Below are positions 13,692-19,943 of a DNA stretch of 40,107 nucleotides, in pieces. Each line of letters opens with the position of its first letter. The first letter of the stretch is position 1. The DNA is taken from IMG/VR virus record IMGVR_UViG_3300049255_000036, positions 1 through 40,107 of that record, one strand, 5' to 3'. The position numbers and the translations under genes were made by a program. Under the pieces are notes generated by a model. It was not told where the DNA came from. It did not search any database and worked only from the letters and a program-made list of their open reading frames with translations. Source of the stretch: a virus.

Positions 13692-14140
13692 GTATTCAGA
13701 TGGTGGACGATGTGAAGACCGTTACACCATCTGCACCGGTCGCACAGCTTGCAGTTACAACCGAAAAGAAACCGCCTCACCGTTTCCAGCCCGGTCAGTC
13801 AGGAAACCCCGCCGGACGGCCTAAAGGAGCGCGAAGCAAGCTAGGCGAGGCATTTCTTGAGGCGATGCTCAAGTCCTTTGAAGAGGGCGGCGCTGACGCA
13901 ATTATGCGCGTTAGGGACCGGCAACCTGAGAAATACTTATCTGCTCTCGTTTCTATTTTGCCTAAGCAAGTTGAGATCGACGGCGACGTGCAGGTAAAGG
14001 TTACCAGCGCGGTCGACAGCCTCGTAGCAAAGCTCGCGGCTCTCAACGCGCGCGAAAAGGAATATGAAGCGGATCGCACGGAGGCCGGCATGAAGACGAT
14101 TGAGCATCAGCCGCTTACTGTTGAGAAGGTCAGCACGTGA
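13688..14140 (+). CDS. DUF5681-containing protein, candidate small terminase subunit
   Basis: Residues about 30-50 contain FQPGQSGNPAGRPKGARSKL, the signature of DUF5681, a domain often found at the N-terminus of phage TerS-like proteins. The rest is helical (GEAFLEAMLKSFEEGG, SAVDSLVAKLAALNAREKEY). TerS recognises viral DNA and loads TerL. TerL lies 4.1 kb downstream, an unusually long separation, so the role is likely but not certain. The ATG overlaps the upstream stop. Confidence 0.75.
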   Translation: MSIQMVDDVKTVTPSAPVAQLAVTTEKKPPHRFQPGQSGNPAGRPKGARSKLGEAFLEAMLKSFEEGGADAIMRVRDRQPEKYLSALVSILPKQVEIDGDVQVKVTSAVDSLVAKLAALNAREKEYEADRTEAGMKTIEHQPLTVEKVST

Positions 14141-14211
14141 CGCTGGCTGTTTTCCTGTGGCTTGTGTGGCTGGTCATTGTAGCGGCTGCTACATCGGATC
14201 GGAAAAGGTAA
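14137..14211 (+). CDS. Single-span membrane microprotein (24 aa)
   Basis: GTG 14137 overlaps the stop of the DUF5681 gene by 4 nt (GTGA) and has GAGAAGG about eight bases upstream. The product is one hydrophobic helix (LAVFLWLVWLVIVAAA) with a basic tail (DRKR), giving an N-out/C-in single span by the positive-inside rule. The SD and overlap argue for translation. Function unknown. Confidence 0.45.
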   Translation: MTLAVFLWLVWLVIVAAATSDRKR

Positions 14212-14625
14212 CACGCATAAGATGGCAGCTGTGTAACTTTGCGTTTCGAGTTTTCGGCCGGACAAGGATCAGGACCTCGCCTCGGACTGCTTATTTGGCG
14301 CCAAAACCCTAGCCTCACGCTCGCGCTATATAAATCTACAGCCGCCGCGGTCGTCACAGTTCGACCATAATTTGACCGCATAGAGACCACATTCGGATCG
14401 AGCGTCTTCTCCTGTATTAGATGCTCCCATACAATAAAGCCTTATGTATCAATGGTTTATGATACAAAGCATGCTTTAGGCGGACGCTAAGGCGGACGAT
14501 ACGCCGCCGGTTGACTCACCCTCTACTTGTGACCACCCGGCCCAGGAAAACGGGACACCGTATCGCGCTAATTCACTGGTGCGCAGGAATTTTTGAAAAT
14601 CCGGATTTGAGTGTGTTTTTAGTGC
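14212..14625. other. Non-coding region with palindromes
   Basis: No credible ORF. Notable are the inverted repeat TGTATCA-N8-TGATACA (14445-14466), the perfect 12-bp palindrome AAAGCATGCTTT (14466-14477), a GGCGGACG doublet (14479-14498) and the first copy of a 45-bp direct repeat. The palindromes touch each other, suggesting an operator or recombination site just upstream of the repeat-flanked cassette. Confidence 0.5.
14496..14540 (+). repeat. 45-bp perfect direct repeat, left copy
   Basis: Identical in all 45 positions to 15201-15245; begins ACGATACGCCGCC and ends GACCACCCGG. It carries the imperfect palindrome GGTTGACTCACC. Sequence outside the copies is unrelated on both sides. Together they enclose a promoter and two small genes. 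Confidence 0.9.
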
Positions 14626-14654
14626 TTGACAACTACGCGCAATGAGCGTATATA
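14626..14654 (+). promoter_or_regulatory. Strong sigma70-type promoter
   Basis: TTGACA (14626-14631), perfect for -35, and TATATA (14649-14654) are 17 bp apart. Transcription would start about 14661, 58 nt before the start codon of the gene at 14719. This is the best promoter match in the window and gives the cassette its own transcription. Confidence 0.7.
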
Positions 14655-14718
14655 TCAAGTCATGGTTAGCACGTCGCTAACCGGCGCGCCTCGGCAAATC
14701 AGGGGCTTGGAGATGAAG

Positions 14719-14961
14719 ATGAGCAACTACAACGACCTGTCCCTTTACCTTGTGTCCGAAGGCGAGGTAAAGCCTGCTACTGTTGATACCAAGTACGACG
14801 GCGCCAACTCCATCCTGGTCGCCGCCACTTCGGAGGACGGCGCGATGAAGGTCGCTGCTGCCTACGACGAGGGACTTGCGCAAGCCGACAACATCTTTTG
14901 GGGCGGCGCGACTATAGCCGCTGTCACGCTGCGCGACCGCGACACAGGTCTTTATGCCTAA
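14719..14961 (+). CDS. Hypothetical cassette protein (80 aa)
   Basis: ATG 14719 is chosen because GGAG (14708-14711) is seven bases upstream; ATG 14713 would be too close and the frame start at 14626 precedes the promoter. The product begins MSNYNDLSLYLVSEGEVKPA and is acidic with alternating beta and alpha elements. Its family is not recognised. First gene of the two-gene module between the 45-bp repeats; overlaps the second by 8 nt. Confidence 0.65.
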   Translation: MSNYNDLSLYLVSEGEVKPATVDTKYDGANSILVAATSEDGAMKVAAAYDEGLAQADNIFWGGATIAAVTLRDRDTGLYA

Positions 14962-15184
14962 CCACCCTAACCGAGGCCCGAAAGGGCCTCGTTCCAATCC
15001 TGCGTCCGCAGACATCATTGCAGGCCGAGAGGCCGCTGGTTTGACGCAGACGCAGGCCGCTGGCCTGGTGTATAGCTCTCTGCGGACATGGCAGCAATGG
15101 GAGGCCGGAGACAGGCGGATGCACGCCGGGCTGTGGGAGCTTTTTAGGCTAAAGACTGAGCTCATTGAGCGCCCCGCGAAGTAG
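14954..15184 (+). CDS. Xre-type helix-turn-helix protein (76 aa)
   Basis: Residues about 18-65 form a lambda-repressor-like HTH: ADIIAGREAAGLTQTQAAGL, YSSLRTWQQWEAGDRRM, then LWELFRLKTEL. The N-terminal 17 residues are a Pro/Gly/Arg-rich arm encoded over a GAAA-capped hairpin (14972-14991). It overlaps the preceding gene by 8 nt. It may regulate the promoter at 14626 or act on phage/host genes. Confidence 0.82.
   Translation: MPNHPNRGPKGPRSNPASADIIAGREAAGLTQTQAAGLVYSSLRTWQQWEAGDRRMHAGLWELFRLKTELIERPAK
14972..14991 (+). other. GNRA-capped hairpin at start of the Xre gene
   Basis: CGAGGCCC pairs with GGGCCTCG around GAAA, an 8-bp stem with a stable tetraloop, only 18 nt after the start codon of the Xre-type gene and 11 nt after the stop of the previous one. 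Only two T follow, so termination would be weak; translational damping is an alternative. Confidence 0.5.
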
Positions 15185-15200
15185 TCGTTCCCACACTCAA

Positions 15201-15245
15201 ACGATACGCCGCCGGTTGACTCACCCTCTACTTGTGACCACCCGG
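15201..15245 (+). repeat. 45-bp perfect direct repeat, right copy
   Basis: Second copy of the 14496-14540 repeat, 705 bp downstream and 16 bp after the Xre-type gene. It is followed by a CCCGG/CCGGG hairpin with a T-rich loop (15241-15258). Confidence 0.9.
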
Positions 15246-15300
15246 TTTTTCTACCGGGGGTAGGTAGGTGCCACCCCCCCCTCAATAGGATTTCTTTTGT

Positions 15301-15510
15301 TTAGCCTAGTAGCGGACTCGCAGGCGATTCCAATTTTAAAGTAATTAAAAAGTTATAAATCAGGGATTGTTGCGCGCTCCCAGCGAGTCTCGCCAAGCTG
15401 CAGGCTTTTAGCCGTTCCCAAATTTTAAAAAAATAAATTTTAAAACGGTCGTAACCCTGTCCGCACTTTGCGCACTTCGCTTGCTTGCCACTCGGCGACC
15501 ACTCGCACAT
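15301..15510 (-). CDS. Possible small zinc-finger-like protein (69 aa)
   Basis: The minus-strand frame from ATG 15510 has C2, C13, C16 and C37 in an order (MCEWSPSGKQAKC, AKCG, then AC) like small phage zinc-binding proteins. The second half is encoded by an AT-rich island and looks less protein-like. There is no SD next to the ATG. The rest of 15246-15518 otherwise holds only the AT-rich island with two copies of AAATTTTAAAA. Could be a decayed gene or chance. Confidence 0.33.
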   Translation of the reverse strand: MCEWSPSGKQAKCAKCGQGYDRFKIYFFKIWERLKACSLARLAGSAQQSLIYNFLITLKLESPASPLLG

Positions 15511-15518
15511 TATACGCC

Positions 15519-15620
15519 GTGTATAGACGTTCTGCTCCCCCGAACGGCACGCCATCTATACACCCCCGGATAGGTGCTGCGTCCGTCGCTTATCCTATGC
15601 TTGCGACATCCTATCCGGGG
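15519..15620. repeat. Double hairpin / back-to-back inverted repeats
   Basis: Two inverted repeats abut exactly. First: GTGTATAGA (15519-15527) with TCTATACAC (15555-15563), and inside it CGTTC/GAACG (15528-15546). Second: CCCCGGATAGG (15564-15574) with CCTATCCGGGG (15610-15620), and inside it GTCGC/GCGAC (15585-15607). It lies between an AT-rich island and the J-domain gene. Possible uses are origin, cruciform, or structured RNA leader. Confidence 0.7.
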
Positions 15621-15646
15621 TCCGCTAATTTGTAAAAGGCTCGACC

Positions 15647-16267
15647 ATGCAAGATGCCGACCTTTACGCTGTGCTGGATGTGCCTCGCGAGGCAACAACC
15701 GCCGAAATACGGCGCGCATACCGTCGCAAAGCCAAAAAAGCGCACCCAGACAACGGCGGCACTGCTCATGAGTTTGACGCGCTCAACAAAGCGCACCGCG
15801 TGCTAAGCGACGACACCACTCGCGCACGCTACGATCAGACCGGCGAAGCAGAGGCACCGCAGCCGGACGATCTACAAACCGCCGCTCTCGAAATGATAAG
15901 CCAGTCCCTTTCAAGATACCTGCTGGCCGAAGAAGACATCGCCGAGCGCGACCTTGTTACGGAGATGGCGACCTGCTTTAGCCTAGAGCGGCGGAACGTG
16001 CAAAAAGAGCTGCGCACCTTGCAGTCAGCAAAAGCCAAAGCAGAAAAAGCAGCCGAGCTGTTCGAAAAGAAAAGCGAAGGCGACAATGTGATGCTTCGCA
16101 TCGCAAACTGGCACATTAAGACGATCGTCCAAAACATTGCCAGCGGCGAGCGCGTGCTGAGCCGCTACGACCGCACGTTAGAAATTCTCAGCGACTACAA
16201 ATACAACTGCCGCAGCCAACGGTACGCGACACTACCGCCGCCTCTCGGCGCAGGAGGTCTGTGGTAA
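15647..16267 (+). CDS. DnaJ-like J-domain protein
   Basis: Residues 1-63 are a clear J domain: YAVLDVPREATTAEIRRAYR, the HPD motif at 33-35, and FDALNKAHRVLSDDTTRARYD. J domains stimulate the ATPase of DnaK/Hsp70. The C-terminal 140 residues are helical with a likely coiled coil (LEMISQSLSRYLL, RTLQSAKAKAEKAAELFEKK) and are not a known DnaJ client domain; there is no Gly/Phe or zinc region. It would recruit host DnaK to a phage process such as replication-complex remodelling or assembly. Start ATG 15647 has AAAGG about ten bases upstream. Confidence 0.9.
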   Translation: MQDADLYAVLDVPREATTAEIRRAYRRKAKKAHPDNGGTAHEFDALNKAHRVLSDDTTRARYDQTGEAEAPQPDDLQTAALEMISQSLSRYLLAEEDIAERDLVTEMATCFSLERRNVQKELRTLQSAKAKAEKAAELFEKKSEGDNVMLRIANWHIKTIVQNIASGERVLSRYDRTLEILSDYKYNCRSQRYATLPPPLGAGGLW

Positions 16268-16650
16268 TGCCTTCTGTTTATGACATCGTTTGCGTTCCGG
16301 TTGTGTACGTCGCATCAAATTCTATAAAATACGTAAGCGCATCTGGACAGCTAGTAGACGACCCAATGCTGAGTCTTTGGGTTGACGGCCACCGCCTTGT
16401 ACCGTTCATCCACTCGCTCATGGCAGCAAACCCACAACTAAAACCAGTCCTAGAAAATTTCACCGTACTGCCGGTCTTTATTGTTGAGCAGCTAGCCGAG
16501 AACACAACTAGTTTTAGAAGCAAGCTCGAATCTCGCATCGCGGAACTCGAAACCGAAGTCGCAAGACTAAACATTTTCGACGGCCTAAAAGCCGAGCTGC
16601 GCTGCGCGTTACGCGAACTAAAACGCCTACAAAACTCAGAACCAAGGTGA
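16267..16650 (+). CDS. Hypothetical protein (127 aa)
   Basis: ATG 16267 has AGGAGGT nine bases upstream and shares one base with the J-domain stop codon. GTG 16261 would be too near the SD. The N-terminal half is beta-rich, and residues 80-122 form a helix likely to be a coiled coil (SKLESRIAELETEVARL, ELRCALRELKRL). It may work with the J-domain protein, judging only by coupling. Confidence 0.72.
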   Translation: MPSVYDIVCVPVVYVASNSIKYVSASGQLVDDPMLSLWVDGHRLVPFIHSLMAANPQLKPVLENFTVLPVFIVEQLAENTTSFRSKLESRIAELETEVARLNIFDGLKAELRCALRELKRLQNSEPR

Positions 16651-16655
16651 ACACT

Positions 16656-16907
16656 ATGATTGAGATCGAAGGACTCGTCCGCAAAATAGAGCACGGCTTC
16701 CCGTACGAGCGCACCGGCACTGGCGAGGATCGCAAGTGGTCTTATAACATGGAGAAACCTCAGACCGTCATCTCGGTTCAAGTAGAGCATAAGAAAAACT
16801 ATCTCCACTTGGACGAAGACGACATTACAGTTCGCCTTCCTGTAGACGGTCACGAGACCCCGTTCAAGGGCGGCCAGCGCGTAAAGATCACAATCGCGGC
16901 AGCATAA
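16656..16907 (+). CDS. Hypothetical small beta-rich protein (83 aa)
   Basis: ATG 16656 has AAGG about eight bases upstream and is preferred to the in-frame GTG at 16647. The sequence (MIEIEGLVRKIEHG, TVISVQVEHKKNYLHL, ITVRLPVDG, GQRVKITIAAA) reads as a small beta-barrel, perhaps OB- or SH3-like. No family is recognised. Confidence 0.72.
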   Translation: MIEIEGLVRKIEHGFPYERTGTGEDRKWSYNMEKPQTVISVQVEHKKNYLHLDEDDITVRLPVDGHETPFKGGQRVKITIAAA

Positions 16908-16909
16908 CC

Positions 16910-17395
16910 ATGTCGCGGGTCTTCCTGAAGGTCAAAATAAAGAGCCTTGCCGAAGAGGCTCGCATTATACGCCACGAGGAACACCGTTCTAAGTGGCGCA
17001 TGCACAAAGACGAAGAGACCGCGATAACCGCACTTGAGTGGGGTCGCGTCCACAGCGAAGACCTGCGCCGCGAGCTGCACCTGCATCGTGTGTGCGATGT
17101 GCGCCAAGAAGCGCGCGCCGCGCAGCTTGCTTACGGCTACGTGCGTGGTCGCAAATACGACGAACTGGAACAAAACCCCAAGTGGCGGCGCAGTGAAGCG
17201 GCCGAACCAAATTGGCACCGCGTTCGCGATCTCGTATGGAAGTACGGCGACTTCAGCGAAAAGGAACGATCAATCAAAGGTCGGCGAGACAGCCTGCTCT
17301 TTGAAATCAAGGCATGGAAGCATGATCCCGCTACCTTTATACCCGCCGCCGCAGAACCAGTAAATCAACCGGCGCAAGAGCTGGTCGATGCCTGA
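16910..17395 (+). CDS. Hypothetical charged helical protein (161 aa)
   Basis: ATG 16910 lies two bases after the previous stop. The product is rich in Arg, Glu and His (IRHEEHRSKWRMHKDEE, RRELHLHRVCDVRQEARAAQ) and mostly helical, with no membrane span. The reading RGRKYDELEQNPKWRR shows many basic residues that could touch nucleic acid. Family unknown. Confidence 0.75.
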   Translation: MSRVFLKVKIKSLAEEARIIRHEEHRSKWRMHKDEETAITALEWGRVHSEDLRRELHLHRVCDVRQEARAAQLAYGYVRGRKYDELEQNPKWRRSEAAEPNWHRVRDLVWKYGDFSEKERSIKGRRDSLLFEIKAWKHDPATFIPAAAEPVNQPAQELVDA

Positions 17396-17413
17396 AAACG
17401 TAAAGGGTTACTC

Positions 17414-17635
17414 ATGAGCATCCACACCTTCTGCGCCGTATCAAATGTTGCAATCCTGTGCTGCATAGCCGTTTGCAGCATCGGAATTGCGCACGTGACC
17501 CACACCCCTTGGGGTCTTATCAGTCTTGTGCTTGCGTATTTCCTTCACACGGTTGAAGAGGTCACCGAGTACGACGAAGCCGGCGGCGCCGGCGAAGACC
17601 TCGACCACGACCACCACCAGCTAAGTCGTCAATAA
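17414..17635 (+). CDS. Two-span small membrane protein (73 aa)
   Basis: ATG 17414 has AAAGGG upstream. Residues about 8-28 (AVSNVAILCCIAVCSIGIAHV) in part, and 33-46 (WGLISLVLAYFLHT), are hydrophobic; the C-terminal third is acidic with a His/Asp cluster (DLDHDHHQ). The layout, two spans plus charged tail, is shared by many small holins, but no endolysin is adjacent so that role is speculative. Confidence 0.65.
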   Translation: MSIHTFCAVSNVAILCCIAVCSIGIAHVTHTPWGLISLVLAYFLHTVEEVTEYDEAGGAGEDLDHDHHQLSRQ

Positions 17636-17636
17636 C

Positions 17637-17849
17637 ATGACGCTCGCGGAGGCAAAAAAGCTAGCGGAGCTGGCGCGTACCGTAGGTGGCGGATGCATCT
17701 ATTGTGCCGAAGCATTTATCAACAGGCTCAACGAAGCGAGGTGGTGCTTGCGGTCCGGCGATCTCCTGAAATGCGACTTCACCATTTCCCAGTGGAACTG
17801 GCACCCCGATCCAAGCAAAACCTGGCACGCAAAGAAGGAGGCCGCATGA
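17637..17849 (+). CDS. Hypothetical protein (70 aa)
   Basis: ATG 17637 starts two bases after the upstream stop. It has a CIYC pair at residues 20-23 and two further cysteines, so a small metal-bound fold is possible. The Trp-rich C-terminus (ISQWNWHPDPSKTW) is distinctive. Not recognised. Its stop overlaps the next ATG by 4 nt. Confidence 0.62.
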   Translation: MTLAEAKKLAELARTVGGGCIYCAEAFINRLNEARWCLRSGDLLKCDFTISQWNWHPDPSKTWHAKKEAA

Positions 17850-17920
17850 CTGAGGTGGATGTAGCCGCGTGCTGCGTTTATCTCGCGCTGTACTTGGCCA
17901 TCATGCTGGCAATCTTCTGA
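17846..17920 (+). CDS. Single-span membrane microprotein (24 aa)
   Basis: ATG 17846 has a near-perfect AAGGAGG five bases upstream and overlaps the previous stop as ATGA. The peptide is acidic at the start (MTEVDV) then one hydrophobic helix (ACCVYLALYLAIMLAIF). Strong SD and tight overlap on both sides support translation despite its size. Confidence 0.55.
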   Translation: MTEVDVAACCVYLALYLAIMLAIF

Positions 17921-18096
17921 TGCGCCGCGGTCGACAGCAAACTGCACGCATCATGCTCGAAGTGCACCGCATGCGTAACCCCCATGCTCTCGCGCCGGCA
18001 AAAACTGCCTTTCGTCAGCGCGTAGTAAAAGACAAGCGTCGTCGGTCAGCCGACAAATTTGCCGCCGAGCAAACGCGTCAAGCAAAGGAGTTGTAA
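17920..18096 (+). CDS. Small very basic protein (58 aa)
   Basis: ATG 17920 shares its A with the preceding TGA. The peptide is rich in Arg and Lys (MRRGRQQTARIMLEVHRM, FRQRVVKDKRRRSADKF), suggesting nucleic-acid binding. The longer frame from 17869 lies within the membrane microprotein gene. The family is unknown. Confidence 0.6.
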   Translation: MRRGRQQTARIMLEVHRMRNPHALAPAKTAFRQRVVKDKRRRSADKFAAEQTRQAKEL

Positions 18097-18219
18097 ATGC
18101 CATTTCTAAAACTAAGCCGGTACTAAGCAGCTATCAATGTCGCTGCTGCATTGTTTTTGGCCTACAACCTTTGGGATCTTGTGAAGACGTATCGGCTCAG
18201 CGACAAAGCCGCACTATGA
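18097..18219 (+). pseudogene. Small membrane protein frame interrupted by in-frame TAA
   Basis: ATG 18097 has AAGGAG seven bases upstream. The frame reads nine codons (MPFLKLSRY), a TAA at 18124-18126, then stays open for 30 codons with a hydrophobic stretch (AAINVAAALFLAYNLWDLV) and a charged end, closing at TGA 18217-18219. The intact 40-codon frame would be another one-span miniprotein like its neighbours. A nonsense mutation, readthrough or reading error are all possible. Confidence 0.5.
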
Positions 18220-18248
18220 TCTGCTCGGATTTTGATAAGCCGGACTAA

Positions 18249-19649
18249 TTGACCTCACTAGCCGAGCGCTTGAGTCTTCTACCGGAAGACCAGCGCGCTG
18301 CGATGCTTGCCGAGCTTGGGGAAGACGGCGCTGAAGCACTGCTTTACAAATGGGAATTTTGGGGTCGGCCGGAGCAGTTGCCGCCGCCGGGTGACTGGAA
18401 TACTTGGCTCGTGCTTGCCGGTCGCGGGTTCGGCAAAACACGCATCGCGACCGAGTGGGTGCGCTCTATCGTTTGCGGCGATACCCCGCTGGCAAAAGGG
18501 ACGTGCAGCCGCATTGCCATCGTCGGTGAAACGACGTCAGACTGCCGCGACGTTCTGGTTGAGGGTGTGTCCGGCATATTAGCCGTACATCCGAAGGACT
18601 TCAGGCCATTATACGAGCCATCGAAGCGAAGACTCACCTGGCCGAACGGAGCGGTGGCAACCCTTTTCAATGCAACCGAACCGGACCAGCTACGCGGTCC
18701 GCAGCATGACGCGGCAATCTGCGACGAGCTGGCCAAGTGGCAGTTTCTCGAAGAGACATGGGATATGCTGCAATTCGGCTTGCGGCTTGGAGACCACCCG
18801 CGTCAGGTCATCACCACAACCCCGCGGCCACTGCCAAAAATCAAGGAGATCATGAACGACCCCGGCACGGTCGTCACGCGCGGCTCGACGTTCGATAACC
18901 GGCTGAACCTGCCGCCGAAGTTCATCAAGACCATTGCCGAGCGCTACGAAGGTACTAGGCTCGGCCGGCAGGAACTTTACGGCGAGATCTGCGACGACGT
19001 ACCCGGCGCACTTTGGACCCGCGCTATGCTCGATGGTTGCAAGCTTGGCAAACGAGACGAGCTTCCGGCCATGACCCGCGTCATTGTGGCGATCGACCCC
19101 GCCAACAAAGCAAGCGCTGACAAAGACGACACGGCCGAGACCGGCATCGTTGCTGTAGGCATAGGCACAGACGGCAAAGGGTACCTCATACACGATGCAA
19201 GCTGCCGACTAAACCCCGAAGGCTGGTCGCGCACCGCGCTAGCGGTGTACGACCGTTTCGACGCCGACGCGATAGTCGCCGAGGTCAATCAAGGCGGCGA
19301 CATGGTCGAGAGCGTTATCAAGTCGCAGCGCCGTGACGTAAAAGTCATCAAGGTCCGCGCCAGCCGTGGCAAGGTAACACGAGCCGAGCCAATTAGCGCG
19401 CTTTATGCGCAGGACAAGATACGCCACATCGGCAGTTTTCCGGTGCTTGAGGACCAGATGGTGCTCTTTACCCCGTTCGGCATTGTAGGAAACAGCACCG
19501 CAGACCGCGTCGACGCATTGGTCTGGGGCTTTAGCGAACTTTTTCCGCGACTAATAAAGCGCGCTGAATGGGATGAATACGAAGAAGAGTACGAGCCTTC
19601 ACCCATAACACACCGCTTTAGCGGTCGTTCTAGGTATACGGGTTACTAA
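18249..19649 (+). CDS. terL: Terminase large subunit (TerL)
   Basis: ATP-driven DNA packaging motor and nuclease. The 466-aa protein has Walker A AGRGFGKTR at 57-65, Walker B AAICDE at 155-160, a likely coupling TTTPRP near 190, then an RNase-H-like nuclease region with AIDPA near 279, AEVNQGGDMVES near 345 and DRVDALVWG near 424. It resembles the TerL of gene transfer agents and related alphaproteobacterial phages. The start is TTG 18249: the codon just before is an in-frame TAA and the next Met is 19 codons later. The SD is weak. Confidence 0.95.
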   Translation: MTSLAERLSLLPEDQRAAMLAELGEDGAEALLYKWEFWGRPEQLPPPGDWNTWLVLAGRGFGKTRIATEWVRSIVCGDTPLAKGTCSRIAIVGETTSDCRDVLVEGVSGILAVHPKDFRPLYEPSKRRLTWPNGAVATLFNATEPDQLRGPQHDAAICDELAKWQFLEETWDMLQFGLRLGDHPRQVITTTPRPLPKIKEIMNDPGTVVTRGSTFDNRLNLPPKFIKTIAERYEGTRLGRQELYGEICDDVPGALWTRAMLDGCKLGKRDELPAMTRVIVAIDPANKASADKDDTAETGIVAVGIGTDGKGYLIHDASCRLNPEGWSRTALAVYDRFDADAIVAEVNQGGDMVESVIKSQRRDVKVIKVRASRGKVTRAEPISALYAQDKIRHIGSFPVLEDQMVLFTPFGIVGNSTADRVDALVWGFSELFPRLIKRAEWDEYEEEYEPSPITHRFSGRSRYTGY

Positions 19650-19768
19650 TTTTCTGTCTAATATACTCCAATGCGCCTTGATTGAATCCATTCTTTCTCC
19701 GGCTCCCGCTGGTGAACGTGATTAAGACCCTCGTTCGCGAGCCTTGCTGCACAAGCTAAGATAGCCGT

Positions 19769-19909
19769 TTAGCATAACCCGAAAAGCACCACGTAAAGCG
19801 CAAACCCTGCGCAGGCTACAGCTAAAACAGCCACTTGAAAACCGCGTACCAGCTGGCCATTCCAATAAGCGAAATTGACCACCATGCAACTAGCTCGACC
19901 GGCTTCATA
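19769..19909 (-). CDS. Possible antisense small membrane protein (46 aa)
   Basis: The minus-strand frame from ATG 19909 begins MKPVELVAWWSISLIGNG and continues with a hydrophobic segment (VAVLAVACAGFALYVVLFG). It looks like a two-span miniprotein. A G-rich stretch (GGGGGC) sits upstream in SD position. It is on the strand opposite to all neighbours, in the TerL-19944 gap, whose remaining part (19650-19768) holds nothing I can identify. Hydrophobic composition and start fit a real gene but chance is possible. Confidence 0.38.
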   Translation of the reverse strand, partial: YEAGRASCMVVNFAYWNGQLVRGFQVAVLAVACAGFALYVVLFGLC

Positions 19910-19943
19910 CATGCCCCCATGGTTCATACATTACGTATAATAC

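Noticed and set aside
14100-14390. Frames on both strands in the 14.1-14.4 kb region
   Set aside because: Arg/Ser-rich shadow sequence, no SD and no domain; region treated as non-coding.
19599-19691. Minus-strand 30-aa frame with a good GGAGAAAGA site
   Set aside because: Overlaps the end of TerL antisense and shows no recognisable feature; SD-like site may be chance.
19936-19941. TATAAT just before the gene at 19944
   Set aside because: Only two bases from the ATG, so transcription would start inside the gene, and there is no -35; kept only as part of a recurrent word.
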